A stretch of DNA of 64,000 nt. Origin: Limnobacter thiooxidans. Its GTDB lineage: Bacteria > Pseudomonadota > Gammaproteobacteria > Burkholderiales > Burkholderiaceae_B. This document shows positions 47,216-56,136 of the stretch, one piece after another; the first letter of the stretch is position 1, and the number at the start of each line of letters is the position of its first letter. A program made the translations under genes and the position numbers. The DNA lies in the NCBI RefSeq assembly GCF_036323495.1, contig NZ_AP028947.1, forward strand, positions 248,001 through 312,000. Direction: 5' to 3'. The notes under the pieces were generated by a model. The model was given only the letters and a program-made list of their open reading frames with translations. It searched no databases and was not told where the DNA came from.

Positions 47216-48721
47216 TTGCAAAATACGTCAAATTACATCGATTTGCATGTGGCCAATCTGGCCGCCGAAGCCAACAGCCATGGCGTCGGTTCGGTATTCA
47301 ACAGTGTTGATATGGTCGAGTCGATGCTGTCCGCATGCGGTGTCAGCCAACGCACTGCCGAAAGGGCTTTGCATGACAGTGGCCTTTTGCCAGAGCCTGT
47401 CATGGTGGAGCAAACGACCGATGAAAAAGGTGGGCCGGTCAAACAAGTGGTATTGAATACCTACCAGGCAGAAGCCAAAAGAAAGCGTCTGGCAGTGATC
47501 AATATCCAGGTGCACAACTTCGACAAGCTCACTTTGCTGGCAGCAAACAATCAAAAAGGGTTGCGTTATTGGCTGCCTGTCAAGGCCGGTAAAGCTGGGG
47601 TTGGCCAAGAAGTCTTGTTGAAAGCGTTCGCCAATCTTGCCGCGGCTGTGGGTAAGCCCTGCCAGCTTTGGCCGAGCGGTGCGCTGGTTGCGCAGGTGCG
47701 CGGTATACACGCACGCAATTGGAAAAATGCGGATTTTGAATTGTGTCTGCCGGCTTACCAAACTCATTTGCAGGATGACGCACTGAATTTGAAGCCGCGC
47801 GCGACAAACTTGCTCAGCAAAGGCGATCGTTCCCACTTGGATGCCCTTGAGGCCGAAAGCATGCACATCATGCGAGAGGTCGTGGCTCAGGCTGAAAACC
47901 CCGTCATGCTTTATTCCATTGGTAAAGACAGTGCGGTGATGCTGCACTTGGCGCGCAAGGCTTTCTACCCGGCCCCACCACCGTTTCCCTTGTTGCACGT
48001 GGACACTCAGTGGAAATTCCAGACGATGTACCAGTTTCGCGACCTGATGGCCAAACACAGTGGCATGGAGTTGTTGGTACATGTCAACCCGGATGCCATT
48101 GAAAAAAACATCAATCCCTTCGACCATGGCAGCAGCATTCACACCGACATTACCAAAACTGTCGGCCTGAAGCAGGCCTTGGACAAATACAAATTTGATG
48201 CCGCATTTGGTGGCGCACGTCGGGATGAAGAGAAAAGTCGCGCGAAAGAACGTATTTTCAGCTTCCGCACGACAACCCACCAATGGGACCCAAAAAATCA
48301 GCGACCTGAACTATGGAGCTTGTACAACGCGCGCAAGAACCGCGGGGAAAGCATGCGTGTGTTCCCGCTGAGTAACTGGACCGAGTTGGACATTTGGCAG
48401 TACATCTACAGAGAGGGCATACCGATTGTTCCTTTGTACTTCGCACAGCCCCGGCCCGTTGTCAAAAAAGATGGCATCTTGATGATGGTGGACGATGATC
48501 GCCTGCCCATGCAGGAAGGCGATGAAGTTGAAATCAAGTCAGTGCGTTTCCGTACCTTGGGTTGTTACCCGCTCACTGGCGCTGTGGAATCCACTGCCGA
48601 CACACTTGAAGAAATGATTCTTGAACTGCTGGAATCGAATGTGTCAGAACGCGAAGGGCGGGCAATTGACAAAGACTCGCTCGCATCCATGGAAAAGAAA
48701 AAACAAGAGGGGTATTTCTAA
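47216..48721 (+). CDS. cysD: Sulfate adenylyltransferase subunit 2 with a novel N-terminal extension
   Basis: The C-terminal 295 residues are a complete CysD, the PP-loop ATP pyrophosphatase that makes APS from ATP and sulfate. They include [35 protein letters not shown] (about 231-250), [30 protein letters not shown] and [11 protein letters not shown]. CysD normally starts at LDALEAES, but here about 200 extra residues precede it in one unbroken frame. The TTG start at 47216 has AGGAA eight bases before it, and no Met lies near the CysD boundary. The extension contains a possible helix-turn-helix ([20 protein letters not shown], about 37-56) and a mixed alpha/beta segment that I do not recognise. 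cysN follows after one base. Confidence 0.92.
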   Translation: MQNTSNYIDLHVANLAAEANSHGVGSVFNSVDMVESMLSACGVSQRTAERALHDSGLLPEPVMVEQTTDEKGGPVKQVVLNTYQAEAKRKRLAVINIQVHNFDKLTLLAANNQKGLRYWLPVKAGKAGVGQEVLLKAFANLAAAVGKPCQLWPSGALVAQVRGIHARNWKNADFELCLPAYQTHLQDDALNLKPRATNLLSKGDRSHLDALEAESMHIMREVVAQAENPVMLYSIGKDSAVMLHLARKAFYPAPPPFPLLHVDTQWKFQTMYQFRDLMAKHSGMELLVHVNPDAIEKNINPFDHGSSIHTDITKTVGLKQALDKYKFDAAFGGARRDEEKSRAKERIFSFRTTTHQWDPKNQRPELWSLYNARKNRGESMRVFPLSNWTELDIWQYIYREGIPIVPLYFAQPRPVVKKDGILMMVDDDRLPMQEGDEVEIKSVRFRTLGCYPLTGAVESTADTLEEMILELLESNVSEREGRAIDKDSLASMEKKKQEGYF

Positions 48722-48722
48722 G

Positions 48723-50456
48723 ATGAATGCCGCAGAAAAAGTACAAGCTTACCTTGACCAGCAGCAAAGCCTGGACACTTTGCGTTTTATCACGTGTGGC
48801 AGCGTTGACGATGGCAAAAGCACCTTGATTGGTCGCATGTTGTGGGAAAGTCAGCAGCTGTTTGAGGACCAGGTGGCTGCTTTGCGCAATGAAAGCAAAC
48901 GCTACGGTACACAGGGCGACAACATCGATTTCGCCTTGTTGGTGGATGGGCTTTCTGCTGAACGAGAGCAAGGTATCACCATCGATGTGGCTTACCGTTA
49001 CTTCCAGACCGATGCCAGAAAATTCATTGTGGCTGACACACCTGGGCACGAGCAATACACCCGCAACATGGTTACAGGGGCTTCAACGGCCCACTTGGCG
49101 GTGCTATTGATTGATGCGCGCAGAGGCGTGCTGACCCAGACACGCCGCCATGCGTTCTTGACGCAGTTGGTGGGTATTCGCCACTTGGTGTTGGCAGTGA
49201 ATAAAATGGATTTGGTTGATTTCAAAGAAGAAGTGTATGACCAGATTGTTGCTGATTTTGGCGAATACGCCAAGGCCTTGAGCATCGAATCGGTGCAAGC
49301 CATTCCGCTTTCTGCAATTGGTGGTGACAACCTGCGAGAGCGTTCAAAGAATACCACTTGGTACCATGGTCCCACGCTGATGGGTTATCTTGAAACAGTG
49401 GATGTGCTTGGAAAAATAAATGAACCTGTACCCGAGCAATTCGCCATGCCCATTCAGTGGGTAAACCGTCCCAACCTTGACTTCCGTGGGTTTGCCGGTT
49501 TGGTCGCTTCGGGTTCAGTTACGCCCGGCATGCCAATTGAAGTGGCCGGAAAGAACACGCAAAGTAGCGTGAGCAGCATTGTTCAGTTTGAAGGCGATTG
49601 GGCGCAGGCACGCGCAGGTGATTCCATTACATTGACACTTGGCGACGAAGTTGATGTAAGCCGTGGCGATGTGCTTTGCCATCCCGCACTTGGTTTGAAA
49701 GCAGCTGACCAGTTCTGTGCAAGCCTAGTGTGGATGGATCCTGAACAAGGTTTGCCCGCGAAGAACTATCTGATTCAGCTCCACACCCAGCAATTGGGCT
49801 GCACCATTACCAAAATCAAGCACAAGGTGAATGTAAACACCTTGGCGCATGAAGCGGCAGAGCACCTGGAAACCAACGACATCGCCGAGGTGAATATTCA
49901 CCTTGACCGCAAGGTGGTGGCTTTGCCGTTTGCAGAAAACAAGCAACTGGGCAGTTTCATTTTGGTGGACCGTTACAGCAACCGTACCGTGGGGGCTGGT
50001 GTTATTCACTTTGCGTTAAAGCGCAATGAAATGATCCACGCAACCCAAGCGGGCGTGACGGTTGAAGACAGGGCCAAGCTACATGGGCATAAAGGCCACA
50101 CCGTCTGGTTTGTAGGACCAGCAGAAAGCAATAAAACCGAGTTGGCCGCCAGGTTTGAACTCATGTTGCACCACGAACGTATCAGCACCATGCTGATCAC
50201 CGGCAGCAAGGTACGCAGCGACATGAGCATGGACCTTGGTTTCAAGGATTCCGACAAAGCCGAGCATGTGCGTCGCATGGTGTCGTTGGCCAAGTTGTTG
50301 ATGGAAGCGGGTTGTGTCGCGGTGGCTGCCACAGTCACCAAGCCAGACTTGCTGGGTGAAGAAAGCTTCACGGTGATTGATTTTGCTGACCATGAAAACC
50401 CCGATGCTGCACTTGATGATTTGCTGATTCAGATTAAATCACGCATTGAATTCTGA
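48723..50456 (+). CDS. cysN: Sulfate adenylyltransferase subunit 1 with a degenerate APS-kinase domain
   Basis: A 577-residue GTPase subunit of ATP sulfurylase. G-motifs are intact: GSVDDGKST (26-34), DTPGHEQYTRNM (about 104) and NKMD. The EF-Tu-like domains follow, ending in GAGVIHFALKRNEMIHATQ. Beyond that, residues about 455-577 align with APS kinase, but the catalytic parts are gone: GPAESNKTE in place of [18 protein letters not shown] in place of DGDNVRHGL, and no FISPFRAER. It should therefore be a NodQ/CysNC-type fusion with an inactive kinase domain, while a working kinase is encoded at 46211-47122. I chose the ATG at 48723, one base after the cysD stop; an ATG at 48621 lies inside cysD. 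Confidence 0.93.
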   Translation: MNAAEKVQAYLDQQQSLDTLRFITCGSVDDGKSTLIGRMLWESQQLFEDQVAALRNESKRYGTQGDNIDFALLVDGLSAEREQGITIDVAYRYFQTDARKFIVADTPGHEQYTRNMVTGASTAHLAVLLIDARRGVLTQTRRHAFLTQLVGIRHLVLAVNKMDLVDFKEEVYDQIVADFGEYAKALSIESVQAIPLSAIGGDNLRERSKNTTWYHGPTLMGYLETVDVLGKINEPVPEQFAMPIQWVNRPNLDFRGFAGLVASGSVTPGMPIEVAGKNTQSSVSSIVQFEGDWAQARAGDSITLTLGDEVDVSRGDVLCHPALGLKAADQFCASLVWMDPEQGLPAKNYLIQLHTQQLGCTITKIKHKVNVNTLAHEAAEHLETNDIAEVNIHLDRKVVALPFAENKQLGSFILVDRYSNRTVGAGVIHFALKRNEMIHATQAGVTVEDRAKLHGHKGHTVWFVGPAESNKTELAARFELMLHHERISTMLITGSKVRSDMSMDLGFKDSDKAEHVRRMVSLAKLLMEAGCVAVAATVTKPDLLGEESFTVIDFADHENPDAALDDLLIQIKSRIEF

Positions 50457-50465
50457 TTTCTGATC

Positions 50466-50494
50466 CTGACCTCCCCAAAAATGTGGGGGGTTAG
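50466..50494 (+). terminator. Hairpin after cysN
   Basis: CTGACCTCCC pairs with GGGGGGTTAG (two G-T pairs) around an A-rich loop, ten bases after the stop. It has no strong T run, so termination may be partial. Confidence 0.45.
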
Positions 50495-50536
50495 GGTTTG
50501 TCCCATGTTTAAGGTATGTGCGGTGCAGCAATTTCA

Positions 50537-50565
50537 TAGACATGTAACGTTCAACCCTTTAATAT
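50537..50565 (+). promoter_or_regulatory. Sigma70-like promoter of the exopolysaccharide operon
   Basis: TAGACA (50537-50542) and TAATAT (50560-50565) each match five of six consensus bases with an ideal 17-base spacer. The transcript would start near 50572 and carry a leader of about 105 bases containing the ops-like element. Confidence 0.6.
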
Positions 50566-50586
50566 CTGTTGTGTTCAAAGTTGAAC
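50549..50586. promoter_or_regulatory. Candidate operator, GTTCAA half-sites over the promoter
   Basis: GTTCAA occurs at 50549-50554 inside the promoter spacer and at 50573-50578, where it forms the exact palindrome GTTCAAAGTTGAAC (50573-50586) at the likely transcription start. Such a layout would suit repression by the MarR-type protein encoded next, but this is inference. Confidence 0.45.
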
Positions 50587-50645
50587 GCACAATTTTACTT
50601 GCCCCTGCCAATGTCGTTTCCCGCTTGTTGATCGGCGTACAACAC

Positions 50646-50657
50646 GGCGGTAGCGCG
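50646..50657 (+). promoter_or_regulatory. ops-like element (RfaH/NusG-paralog recruitment site)
   Basis: GGCGGTAGCGCG contains the exact GGCGGTAG ops core and differs from the E. coli form GGCGGTAGCGTG at one base. It lies in the untranslated leader, about 75 bases after the predicted transcription start and 20 bases before the first gene, of an operon at least 13 kb long. That is the usual setting of ops in polysaccharide operons. Confidence 0.65.
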
Positions 50658-50677
50658 CCTAAGGAAACAACCAGCCC

Positions 50678-51019
50678 GTGTCAGATCGATTGGAACAGCA
50701 GCGTGAAGAGATACGCTTTCGCGTTCTTCGCTTGATTGAAAATAAGCCAGAAATTTCTCAGCGAGAGTTGGCTGATGAACTTGGAATTAGTTTGGGCCAG
50801 GTCAACTACCAGTTAAAGGCGCTCAAAGAGCGGGGTCTGATAAAAGTGGGTAATTTCCTGCGCAGTGACAACAAACTTGCATATATTTATTTGTTAACTC
50901 CTAAAGGGGTAGCTGACAAACTAGCTATAACAAAATTATTTATGGCGCGTAAGAGACAAGAATTCGAATTAATGAAAGCCGAACTTGAAGAACTTGAAAG
51001 AGAGTTTAATAAATCATGA
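50678..51019 (+). CDS. MarR-family EPS-associated transcriptional regulator
   Basis: A 113-residue winged-helix protein. The helix-turn-helix reads [34 protein letters not shown] split across about 24-55. The wing and a linker ([21 protein letters not shown]) come next, then a charged C-terminal coiled coil ([18 protein letters not shown]). This short form is typical of the regulator often found as the first gene of exopolysaccharide operons in beta- and gammaproteobacteria. The start is GTG at 50678 behind AAGGAAA. It overlaps ugd by four bases. It probably controls its own operon, perhaps through the GTTCAA palindrome. Confidence 0.88.
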   Translation: MSDRLEQQREEIRFRVLRLIENKPEISQRELADELGISLGQVNYQLKALKERGLIKVGNFLRSDNKLAYIYLLTPKGVADKLAITKLFMARKRQEFELMKAELEELEREFNKS

Positions 51020-52182
51020 AAATTGCAATTGCAGGAACAGGTTACGTTGGATTAAGCAATGCCATACTTTTGGCCCAGCACAACGAAGTGGTAGCGCTTG
51101 ATATAGTTCAAGACAAAGTTGATTTATTAAATCAAAAAAAATCTCCAATTCATGACGCAGAAATTGAGCACTTCTTGACCCACAAACAGCTTAATTTCAA
51201 GGCGACTACAAATAAGGAAGAAGCCTACACAGAAGCAAGCTTTATCATTATTGCAACACCCACTGACTACGATCCTGAAACCAACCACTTCAATACCCAA
51301 TCGATCGAGGCAGTTGTAGCTGATGTTCTAACGATCAATCCAAAGGCAACAATGGTGATCAAAAGTACAATACCTGTGGGATACACAGAACAACTGCGAA
51401 CAAAGCTGAACACTACACAAATCATGTTCAGTCCCGAGTTTTTACGAGAAGGAAAAGCCCTTTACGATAATCTGTACCCCAGTCGCATCGTTGTAGGTGA
51501 GCAAAGCGGACGCGCGCAGGTGTTTGCGCAGTTATTGCAACAAGGCGCCGTGAAAAAGGACATCCCAGTATTGTTCACCGGAAGCACAGAGGCTGAAGCT
51601 ATCAAGTTATTTGCCAACACTTACCTAGCCATGCGGGTGGCCTACTTTAATGAGCTAGATACTTACGCTGCTCGACACGGACTAAATTCACGTCAAATCA
51701 TCGAGGGCGTGGCACTAGATCCTCGTATTGGTAATCATTACAACAATCCTAGTTTTGGATACGGCGGATATTGTTTGCCCAAAGACACAAAGCAGCTTCT
51801 TGCTAATTACAACGATGTTCCACAGAACATGATTCAAGCGATTGTGGAAGCGAATTCAACCCGGAAAGATTTCATTGCATCCGATGTTGTTGCTAAAAAT
51901 CCCAAAGTGGTTGGGATATATCGGTTGGTAATGAAGGCAGGAAGCGATAACTTCAGATCTTCTGCAATCCAAGGCATTATGAAAAGAATAAAAGCCAAAG
52001 GCATAGAAGTAATTGTGTATGAGCCGGTTTTGAGGGAACAAGAATTTTACAGAAGTAGAGTTATTAAAGATATCGAACAGTTCAAGCAAGAGGCGGATTT
52101 AATTCTGTGTAACCGACACGTTGAAGAGTTGGATGATGTAATTGAAAAGGTATATACAAGAGATATATTTGGTGTCGATTGA
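51016..52182 (+). CDS. ugd: UDP-glucose 6-dehydrogenase
   Basis: A 388-residue cytoplasmic NAD-dependent enzyme that oxidises UDP-glucose to UDP-glucuronate. Its features are the N-terminal dinucleotide motif [10 protein letters not shown] (7-16), [23 protein letters not shown] in the usual place, and the catalytic cysteine in [13 protein letters not shown] (about 250-262). The C-terminal domain is of the short Ugd form found in E. coli (388 residues). It overlaps the regulator gene and precedes a UDP-glucuronate-epimerase-like gene, so glucuronic and probably galacturonic acid enter the glycan. Codon use and base composition are visibly more AT-rich from here on. Confidence 0.95.
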   Translation: MKIAIAGTGYVGLSNAILLAQHNEVVALDIVQDKVDLLNQKKSPIHDAEIEHFLTHKQLNFKATTNKEEAYTEASFIIIATPTDYDPETNHFNTQSIEAVVADVLTINPKATMVIKSTIPVGYTEQLRTKLNTTQIMFSPEFLREGKALYDNLYPSRIVVGEQSGRAQVFAQLLQQGAVKKDIPVLFTGSTEAEAIKLFANTYLAMRVAYFNELDTYAARHGLNSRQIIEGVALDPRIGNHYNNPSFGYGGYCLPKDTKQLLANYNDVPQNMIQAIVEANSTRKDFIASDVVAKNPKVVGIYRLVMKAGSDNFRSSAIQGIMKRIKAKGIEVIVYEPVLREQEFYRSRVIKDIEQFKQEADLILCNRHVEELDDVIEKVYTRDIFGVD

Positions 52183-52246
52183 AAAAACTGGAAGGCATTT
52201 AAATTACAACTTTTTGATTACATTTTAAAAATAAACGGTGCGAAAA

Positions 52247-53239
52247 ATGAAAGTACTAATTACCGGGGTTGCAGGATTTATAGGTTATCACTTGGCAAAG
52301 AAATTGATTGCTAGTGAATATGATGTAGATGGAATTGACAATTTAAACAATTATTACGATCAAAGAATAAAGTTGGCCCGGATAGAAGATATCAGGGCAA
52401 TTGGGGGAAATTTTCAGTTCAAAGAAGTAGATATTGCGCACAAAGAAAGTTTAGGAAAAATATTTCAAGAGTCTGAGTATGATGTAGTAATCAATCTCGC
52501 TGCGCAGGCTGGGGTACGTTATTCAATTGAAAATCCAAGTGCCTATGTAGAAAGCAATTTAGTAGGATTCGTAAATATACTGGAAGAGTGCAGAGGAAAT
52601 AAAATTAAACATTTAGTGTATGCGAGTTCGAGTTCAGTTTATGGGTTGAGTGAAAAACAGCCATTCAATGTAAATCAAAATGTAGATTATCCAATAAGTT
52701 TGTATGCCGCTACAAAAAAATCAAATGAATTGATGGCGCACACGTATAGCCATCTTTTCTCATTGCCAACAACAGGGCTTAGGTTCTTTACAGTATATGG
52801 GCCGTACGGACGACCTGATATGGCATATTATAAATTCACAAAATCCATATTAAGTGGTGAGCCTATCGAGGTATACAACCACGGGGAAATGAAAAGAGAC
52901 TTTACATATATAGATGATATAGTGGATGGAATAATAAGAGTCATTCACAAGATACCCGGTTCTATTTCAAATAAAGATGCATATACACATGCGCCATATA
53001 AGATATACAACATCGGGAATAATAAACCAGTAAGTCTTGGCAGGTTTATTGAGGTGATAGAAAAAGAGTGTGGGCGAAAGGCAATCAAAATAAATATGCC
53101 GATGCAGCCTGGTGATGTAGAAACGACCTATGCCGATATTGATGAGCTAATAAGCGATACTGGGTTTGAGCCGAAGGTTCAAATAGAAGAGGGAATAAAA
53201 AAATTTGTGGAGTGGTATAAGAAATATTATGGATTATGA
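52247..53239 (+). CDS. UDP-glucuronate 4-epimerase-like SDR
   Basis: A 330-residue extended SDR that probably converts UDP-glucuronate to UDP-galacturonate. It has GVAGFIGYHLAKKL at the N-terminus, then DNLNNYYDQRIKLARI, a signature of the UDP-uronate epimerase group. AAQAGVRYSIENP, YASSSSVYG, the catalytic YAATKKSNE and RFFTVYGPYGRPDMA follow. I chose the ATG at 52247 (MKVLITG, the family start); a GTG three codons earlier is in frame. It follows ugd after 64 bases. A role as a 4-epimerase of another UDP-sugar cannot be excluded. Confidence 0.88.
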   Translation: MKVLITGVAGFIGYHLAKKLIASEYDVDGIDNLNNYYDQRIKLARIEDIRAIGGNFQFKEVDIAHKESLGKIFQESEYDVVINLAAQAGVRYSIENPSAYVESNLVGFVNILEECRGNKIKHLVYASSSSVYGLSEKQPFNVNQNVDYPISLYAATKKSNELMAHTYSHLFSLPTTGLRFFTVYGPYGRPDMAYYKFTKSILSGEPIEVYNHGEMKRDFTYIDDIVDGIIRVIHKIPGSISNKDAYTHAPYKIYNIGNNKPVSLGRFIEVIEKECGRKAIKINMPMQPGDVETTYADIDELISDTGFEPKVQIEEGIKKFVEWYKKYYGL

Positions 53240-53286
53240 GAATTTTTGAGAAAATAAGCTAAATATATCTTAGAAGTATGTAATAA

Positions 53287-54558
53287 ATGAATAATAAAAC
53301 GGGAAAAAACAAATTTCTGAGATTGTTTGCGGTGGGCTTCGGTTCAAGCTTGATGATGGCAGTGCTTGGATATCTAGTTGTACTTTTCAACACAAAAACA
53401 TTTGGACTTGGGTTGTTCGGTAAAATGGTTTTGGTCCAAGCGTTATTTGAAATGATTAATAAAATAATGTCATTTCAAAGTTGGCAAGTAATAATAAAAT
53501 TCGGAAACGAATATGAGCACAACAAAGCAAAGTTTTCAGTTCTGCTAAGAGTATTCTTATTGACGGATTGGATTACATCGATTATCTCCGCTGTATTTTC
53601 TGTGCTCATACTGAATCTTGTATTGGAAAAAATTGATCTTGATGTTAAGGATTACAGTTGGGTGTATATATGTCTGATCATAACTGTGTTCTCAGCAAAG
53701 GGTGTTTTTGAAGGTTACATGCGTCTCCAAGAAAGATTTGTACTTGCAAACGGGTTACAAATCATCCAAGTCGGAGCCACTGCAATAATAGCTATATGTG
53801 CTTATTATTTTGACCTAAGCTTAGAGGAATACTTTAAGTTTGTACTATTGAATGTATTTTTAATGTATTTGATCTACGTAAAAATAATTATCAAAGATTT
53901 GATCGGTAAGGATAATGGAGTTTCAGGCGATTTGACCGTCAAGGAATTGAAAGAGTGGTATAAGTTTTCAATAGGAGGTACTTATAACTCCACGGTTGGT
54001 GCAATCAAGCAAAAGGGAGAGACGATAATAGTTGGAATGATGTTCGGGAGTTCATATGCTGGATTGTATGCAGTTGCATATCGAATAGCAGCCATGGGAA
54101 ATAAAGTAGTTGAAAGCGCGCGACAAGCTATTTACCCAATGATTGCAGTAAAAATAAAACAGAAGGACGAGCATCGTATGATTGAAAGCCTGCTAAAAGC
54201 TACATATGTAACTTTAGGGCTTGGCGCGCTAATACTAGTACTTTCGATTTTCAGCATAGAATTAATAATGGTTAGCTTATTTGGAGAGGAGTTCCTTAGT
54301 GCTTCAACCATGACTATCGTGCTGACTGCTGCGATGTTAGTAAATCTTGCTTCATTTTATATGAATTCTTTCGTGCAGCTAAAATATGGTTCAGCCGCGA
54401 TAATAAAAGCAACAACAGTGGGTTTGGTTTTATATCTACTTACTGGCATAGTGATGCCTTATCTGCTTGGGGAAAAATGGATTGGTGTTGGATCATTGTT
54501 TTTCTCATTGACAATTGTGTACATGGGTATACGGCAAATAATAAGAGGACGTAAATGA
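53287..54558 (+). CDS. Wzx-type polysaccharide flippase
   Basis: A 423-residue polytopic protein with about twelve hydrophobic segments, of the oligosaccharide flippase (MATE/MOP) superfamily. The opening FGSSLMMAVLGYLVVLFNTK, the FGLGLFGKMVLVQAL segment and the mid-protein KFSIGGTYNSTVGAI and GLYAVAYRIAAMGNKVVE resemble Wzx proteins. It should move undecaprenyl-linked repeat units across the inner membrane for the polymerase at 60160. It overlaps the sulfotransferase gene by four bases. Confidence 0.87.
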   Translation: MNNKTGKNKFLRLFAVGFGSSLMMAVLGYLVVLFNTKTFGLGLFGKMVLVQALFEMINKIMSFQSWQVIIKFGNEYEHNKAKFSVLLRVFLLTDWITSIISAVFSVLILNLVLEKIDLDVKDYSWVYICLIITVFSAKGVFEGYMRLQERFVLANGLQIIQVGATAIIAICAYYFDLSLEEYFKFVLLNVFLMYLIYVKIIIKDLIGKDNGVSGDLTVKELKEWYKFSIGGTYNSTVGAIKQKGETIIVGMMFGSSYAGLYAVAYRIAAMGNKVVESARQAIYPMIAVKIKQKDEHRMIESLLKATYVTLGLGALILVLSIFSIELIMVSLFGEEFLSASTMTIVLTAAMLVNLASFYMNSFVQLKYGSAAIIKATTVGLVLYLLTGIVMPYLLGEKWIGVGSLFFSLTIVYMGIRQIIRGRK

Positions 54559-55568
54559 GAGAGATAATATTGCATATAGGTCTCCCTAAAACTGCTACAA
54601 CGACATTACAAAAATCGGTGTTCTTTGAACTAATGGAGCTTGGGATAGCAGAGGCGATCGGTCTCTATGGACTTTGCGGCCCGCTGGAAAATGAGAAGAG
54701 AAAATACTTTGATCTGATGAAAAAGTTGATGTATCAAACGCATGAAAATAATTCTGATTCAGTGTCTGAGCTAAAAATATTGTTTGACAATCTAATTAAC
54801 TCGATAGATGAACGCAAGTTGATTATATTTTCATATGAAAATTTATCTATATCTAACTGGTCTACTTTATGGCCTGGCAAGTACGTGGATGTTGATAAAA
54901 CGATTCTGCTAATGAAAGAGATGTTGAAGGGTTACAAAATTAAATTGATTTGTTGTGTAAGGAGGCAGTCAAGTTTAATCGAATCTTTCTATTATGAATC
55001 GATTGGTCGATCGGGGAATCCGAATTCGAAAAAATATGAGGATGTCAGAACTCATGCTGCTAACATTAAGTCTAGTTTTATCGGCAGGATGTACGATTAT
55101 GAGAAAACGATTTCTTCCTACATTGCAGAGTTAAGCTGTGTAGGGACATATTTCTACATGTTTGAAGATTTTCAAAAAAATCCAGAGGCCATTATTCTTG
55201 ATATATTAAGATTTGCAGGTATTCCGGATAGTCGGCAGTTGGCTTGTCGAAATCATATTCCTTATGAAAATGTCAAGACAAAGAAGGGTGATGAAATGAT
55301 TATCCGAACCTGGTCTCCAATATTAGAGATGGTAAACAAATATTTAGGCCACATGTTAAAAAAGATTTTTTACATATTGGGAATAGAGAAACATGCTCGA
55401 AAAATTTACTCCCTGATGTTTAAAGAGAAAAATATACGGATGCTGACTAAAGAAGAATCAAATGCTGTTCAGCATGCTTATTATGAAGAGTGTGAAAGGC
55501 TTGTTGCTCGCGGATATTTCGATCGAAACAAACTAATGGAAAACGGGTACTATGTGGACGCGGATTAA
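54555..55568 (+). CDS. PAPS-dependent sulfotransferase-like protein
   Basis: A 337-residue cytoplasmic protein with the two PAPS-binding motifs of the sulfotransferase fold. HIGLPKTATTTLQ (7-19) is the 5'-phosphosulfate loop, a form of HIGxPKTGTTxLQ with Ala replacing the usual Gly. CCVRRQSSLIESFYYES (133-149) is the 3'-phosphate motif with Arg and Ser. MFEDFQKNPEAIILDILRFAGI matches the conserved late segment of the family. It likely adds sulfate to a sugar of the glycan made by this operon, using PAPS from the cysD-cysN-cysC module 4-8 kb upstream. The acceptor is unknown. It overlaps both neighbours, so it is firmly inside the operon. Confidence 0.82.
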   Translation: MREIILHIGLPKTATTTLQKSVFFELMELGIAEAIGLYGLCGPLENEKRKYFDLMKKLMYQTHENNSDSVSELKILFDNLINSIDERKLIIFSYENLSISNWSTLWPGKYVDVDKTILLMKEMLKGYKIKLICCVRRQSSLIESFYYESIGRSGNPNSKKYEDVRTHAANIKSSFIGRMYDYEKTISSYIAELSCVGTYFYMFEDFQKNPEAIILDILRFAGIPDSRQLACRNHIPYENVKTKKGDEMIIRTWSPILEMVNKYLGHMLKKIFYILGIEKHARKIYSLMFKEKNIRMLTKEESNAVQHAYYEECERLVARGYFDRNKLMENGYYVDAD

Positions 55569-56136
55569 TAGACGTTTTGAGCAGGATGGCTTATTTGGTT
55601 TTCTTGTGAAAGTTAATAGAAAAATACTTAATAAATTATGGTTGTTTTATTATTCTAGCTTTAAGAATGTAATCGTCGGTCGGAATGTGGTCATTGAGTT
55701 CGGTGTTTATATAGACAGCTGTGGTGGTAAGGTAATTCTGGGGAATAACACTGTGTTGAGGAAGGGAGCGAAATTAATTACCTATGGCGGAGAAATAAAA
55801 ATAGGAAATAATGTAACAGTAAACCACAATACTATCATATATGGACAAGGGGGAGTGACTATAGGAGATGGAGTATTAATCGCTGCAAATTGTATACTAA
55901 TCCCTGCAAATCACCGCTTTGCAGCTGATCGTCCGATTAGAGGTCAAGGATCTACAGCATTTGGTATAACAATTGGAGAGGACGTTTGGTTGGGTTGTGG
56001 TGTTAATTTGCTAGATAACACCACGATAGAAAAAGGAGTTGTGATTGCTGCTGGTAGTACTGTGACAAGTGGATGTTATGCGTCGTACTGTATATACGGC
56101 GGTACACCAGCAAAGCAAATAGGAAGTCGTGTATGA
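55552..56136 (+). CDS. Hexapeptide-repeat acetyltransferase 1
   Basis: A 194-residue left-handed beta-helix acetyltransferase of the WcaF/NodL/maltose-acetyltransferase type. Hexapeptide repeats run from about 45 to the end (IVGRNVVIEFGVYID, VILGNNTVLRKGAKL, IKIGNNVTVNHNTII, VTIGDGVLIAANCIL). The active-site histidine lies in PANHRFA, and the C-terminus is YCIYGGTPAKQIG. It probably O- or N-acetylates a sugar. It overlaps the sulfotransferase end by 17 bases and the next gene by four. Confidence 0.87.
   Translation: MWTRINRRFEQDGLFGFLVKVNRKILNKLWLFYYSSFKNVIVGRNVVIEFGVYIDSCGGKVILGNNTVLRKGAKLITYGGEIKIGNNVTVNHNTIIYGQGGVTIGDGVLIAANCILIPANHRFAADRPIRGQGSTAFGITIGEDVWLGCGVNLLDNTTIEKGVVIAAGSTVTSGCYASYCIYGGTPAKQIGSRV

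Noticed and set aside
48723..50456. Bifunctional CysN/APS kinase
   Set aside because: The kinase P-loop and DGDN motif are lost, so only the GTPase part is expected to work.
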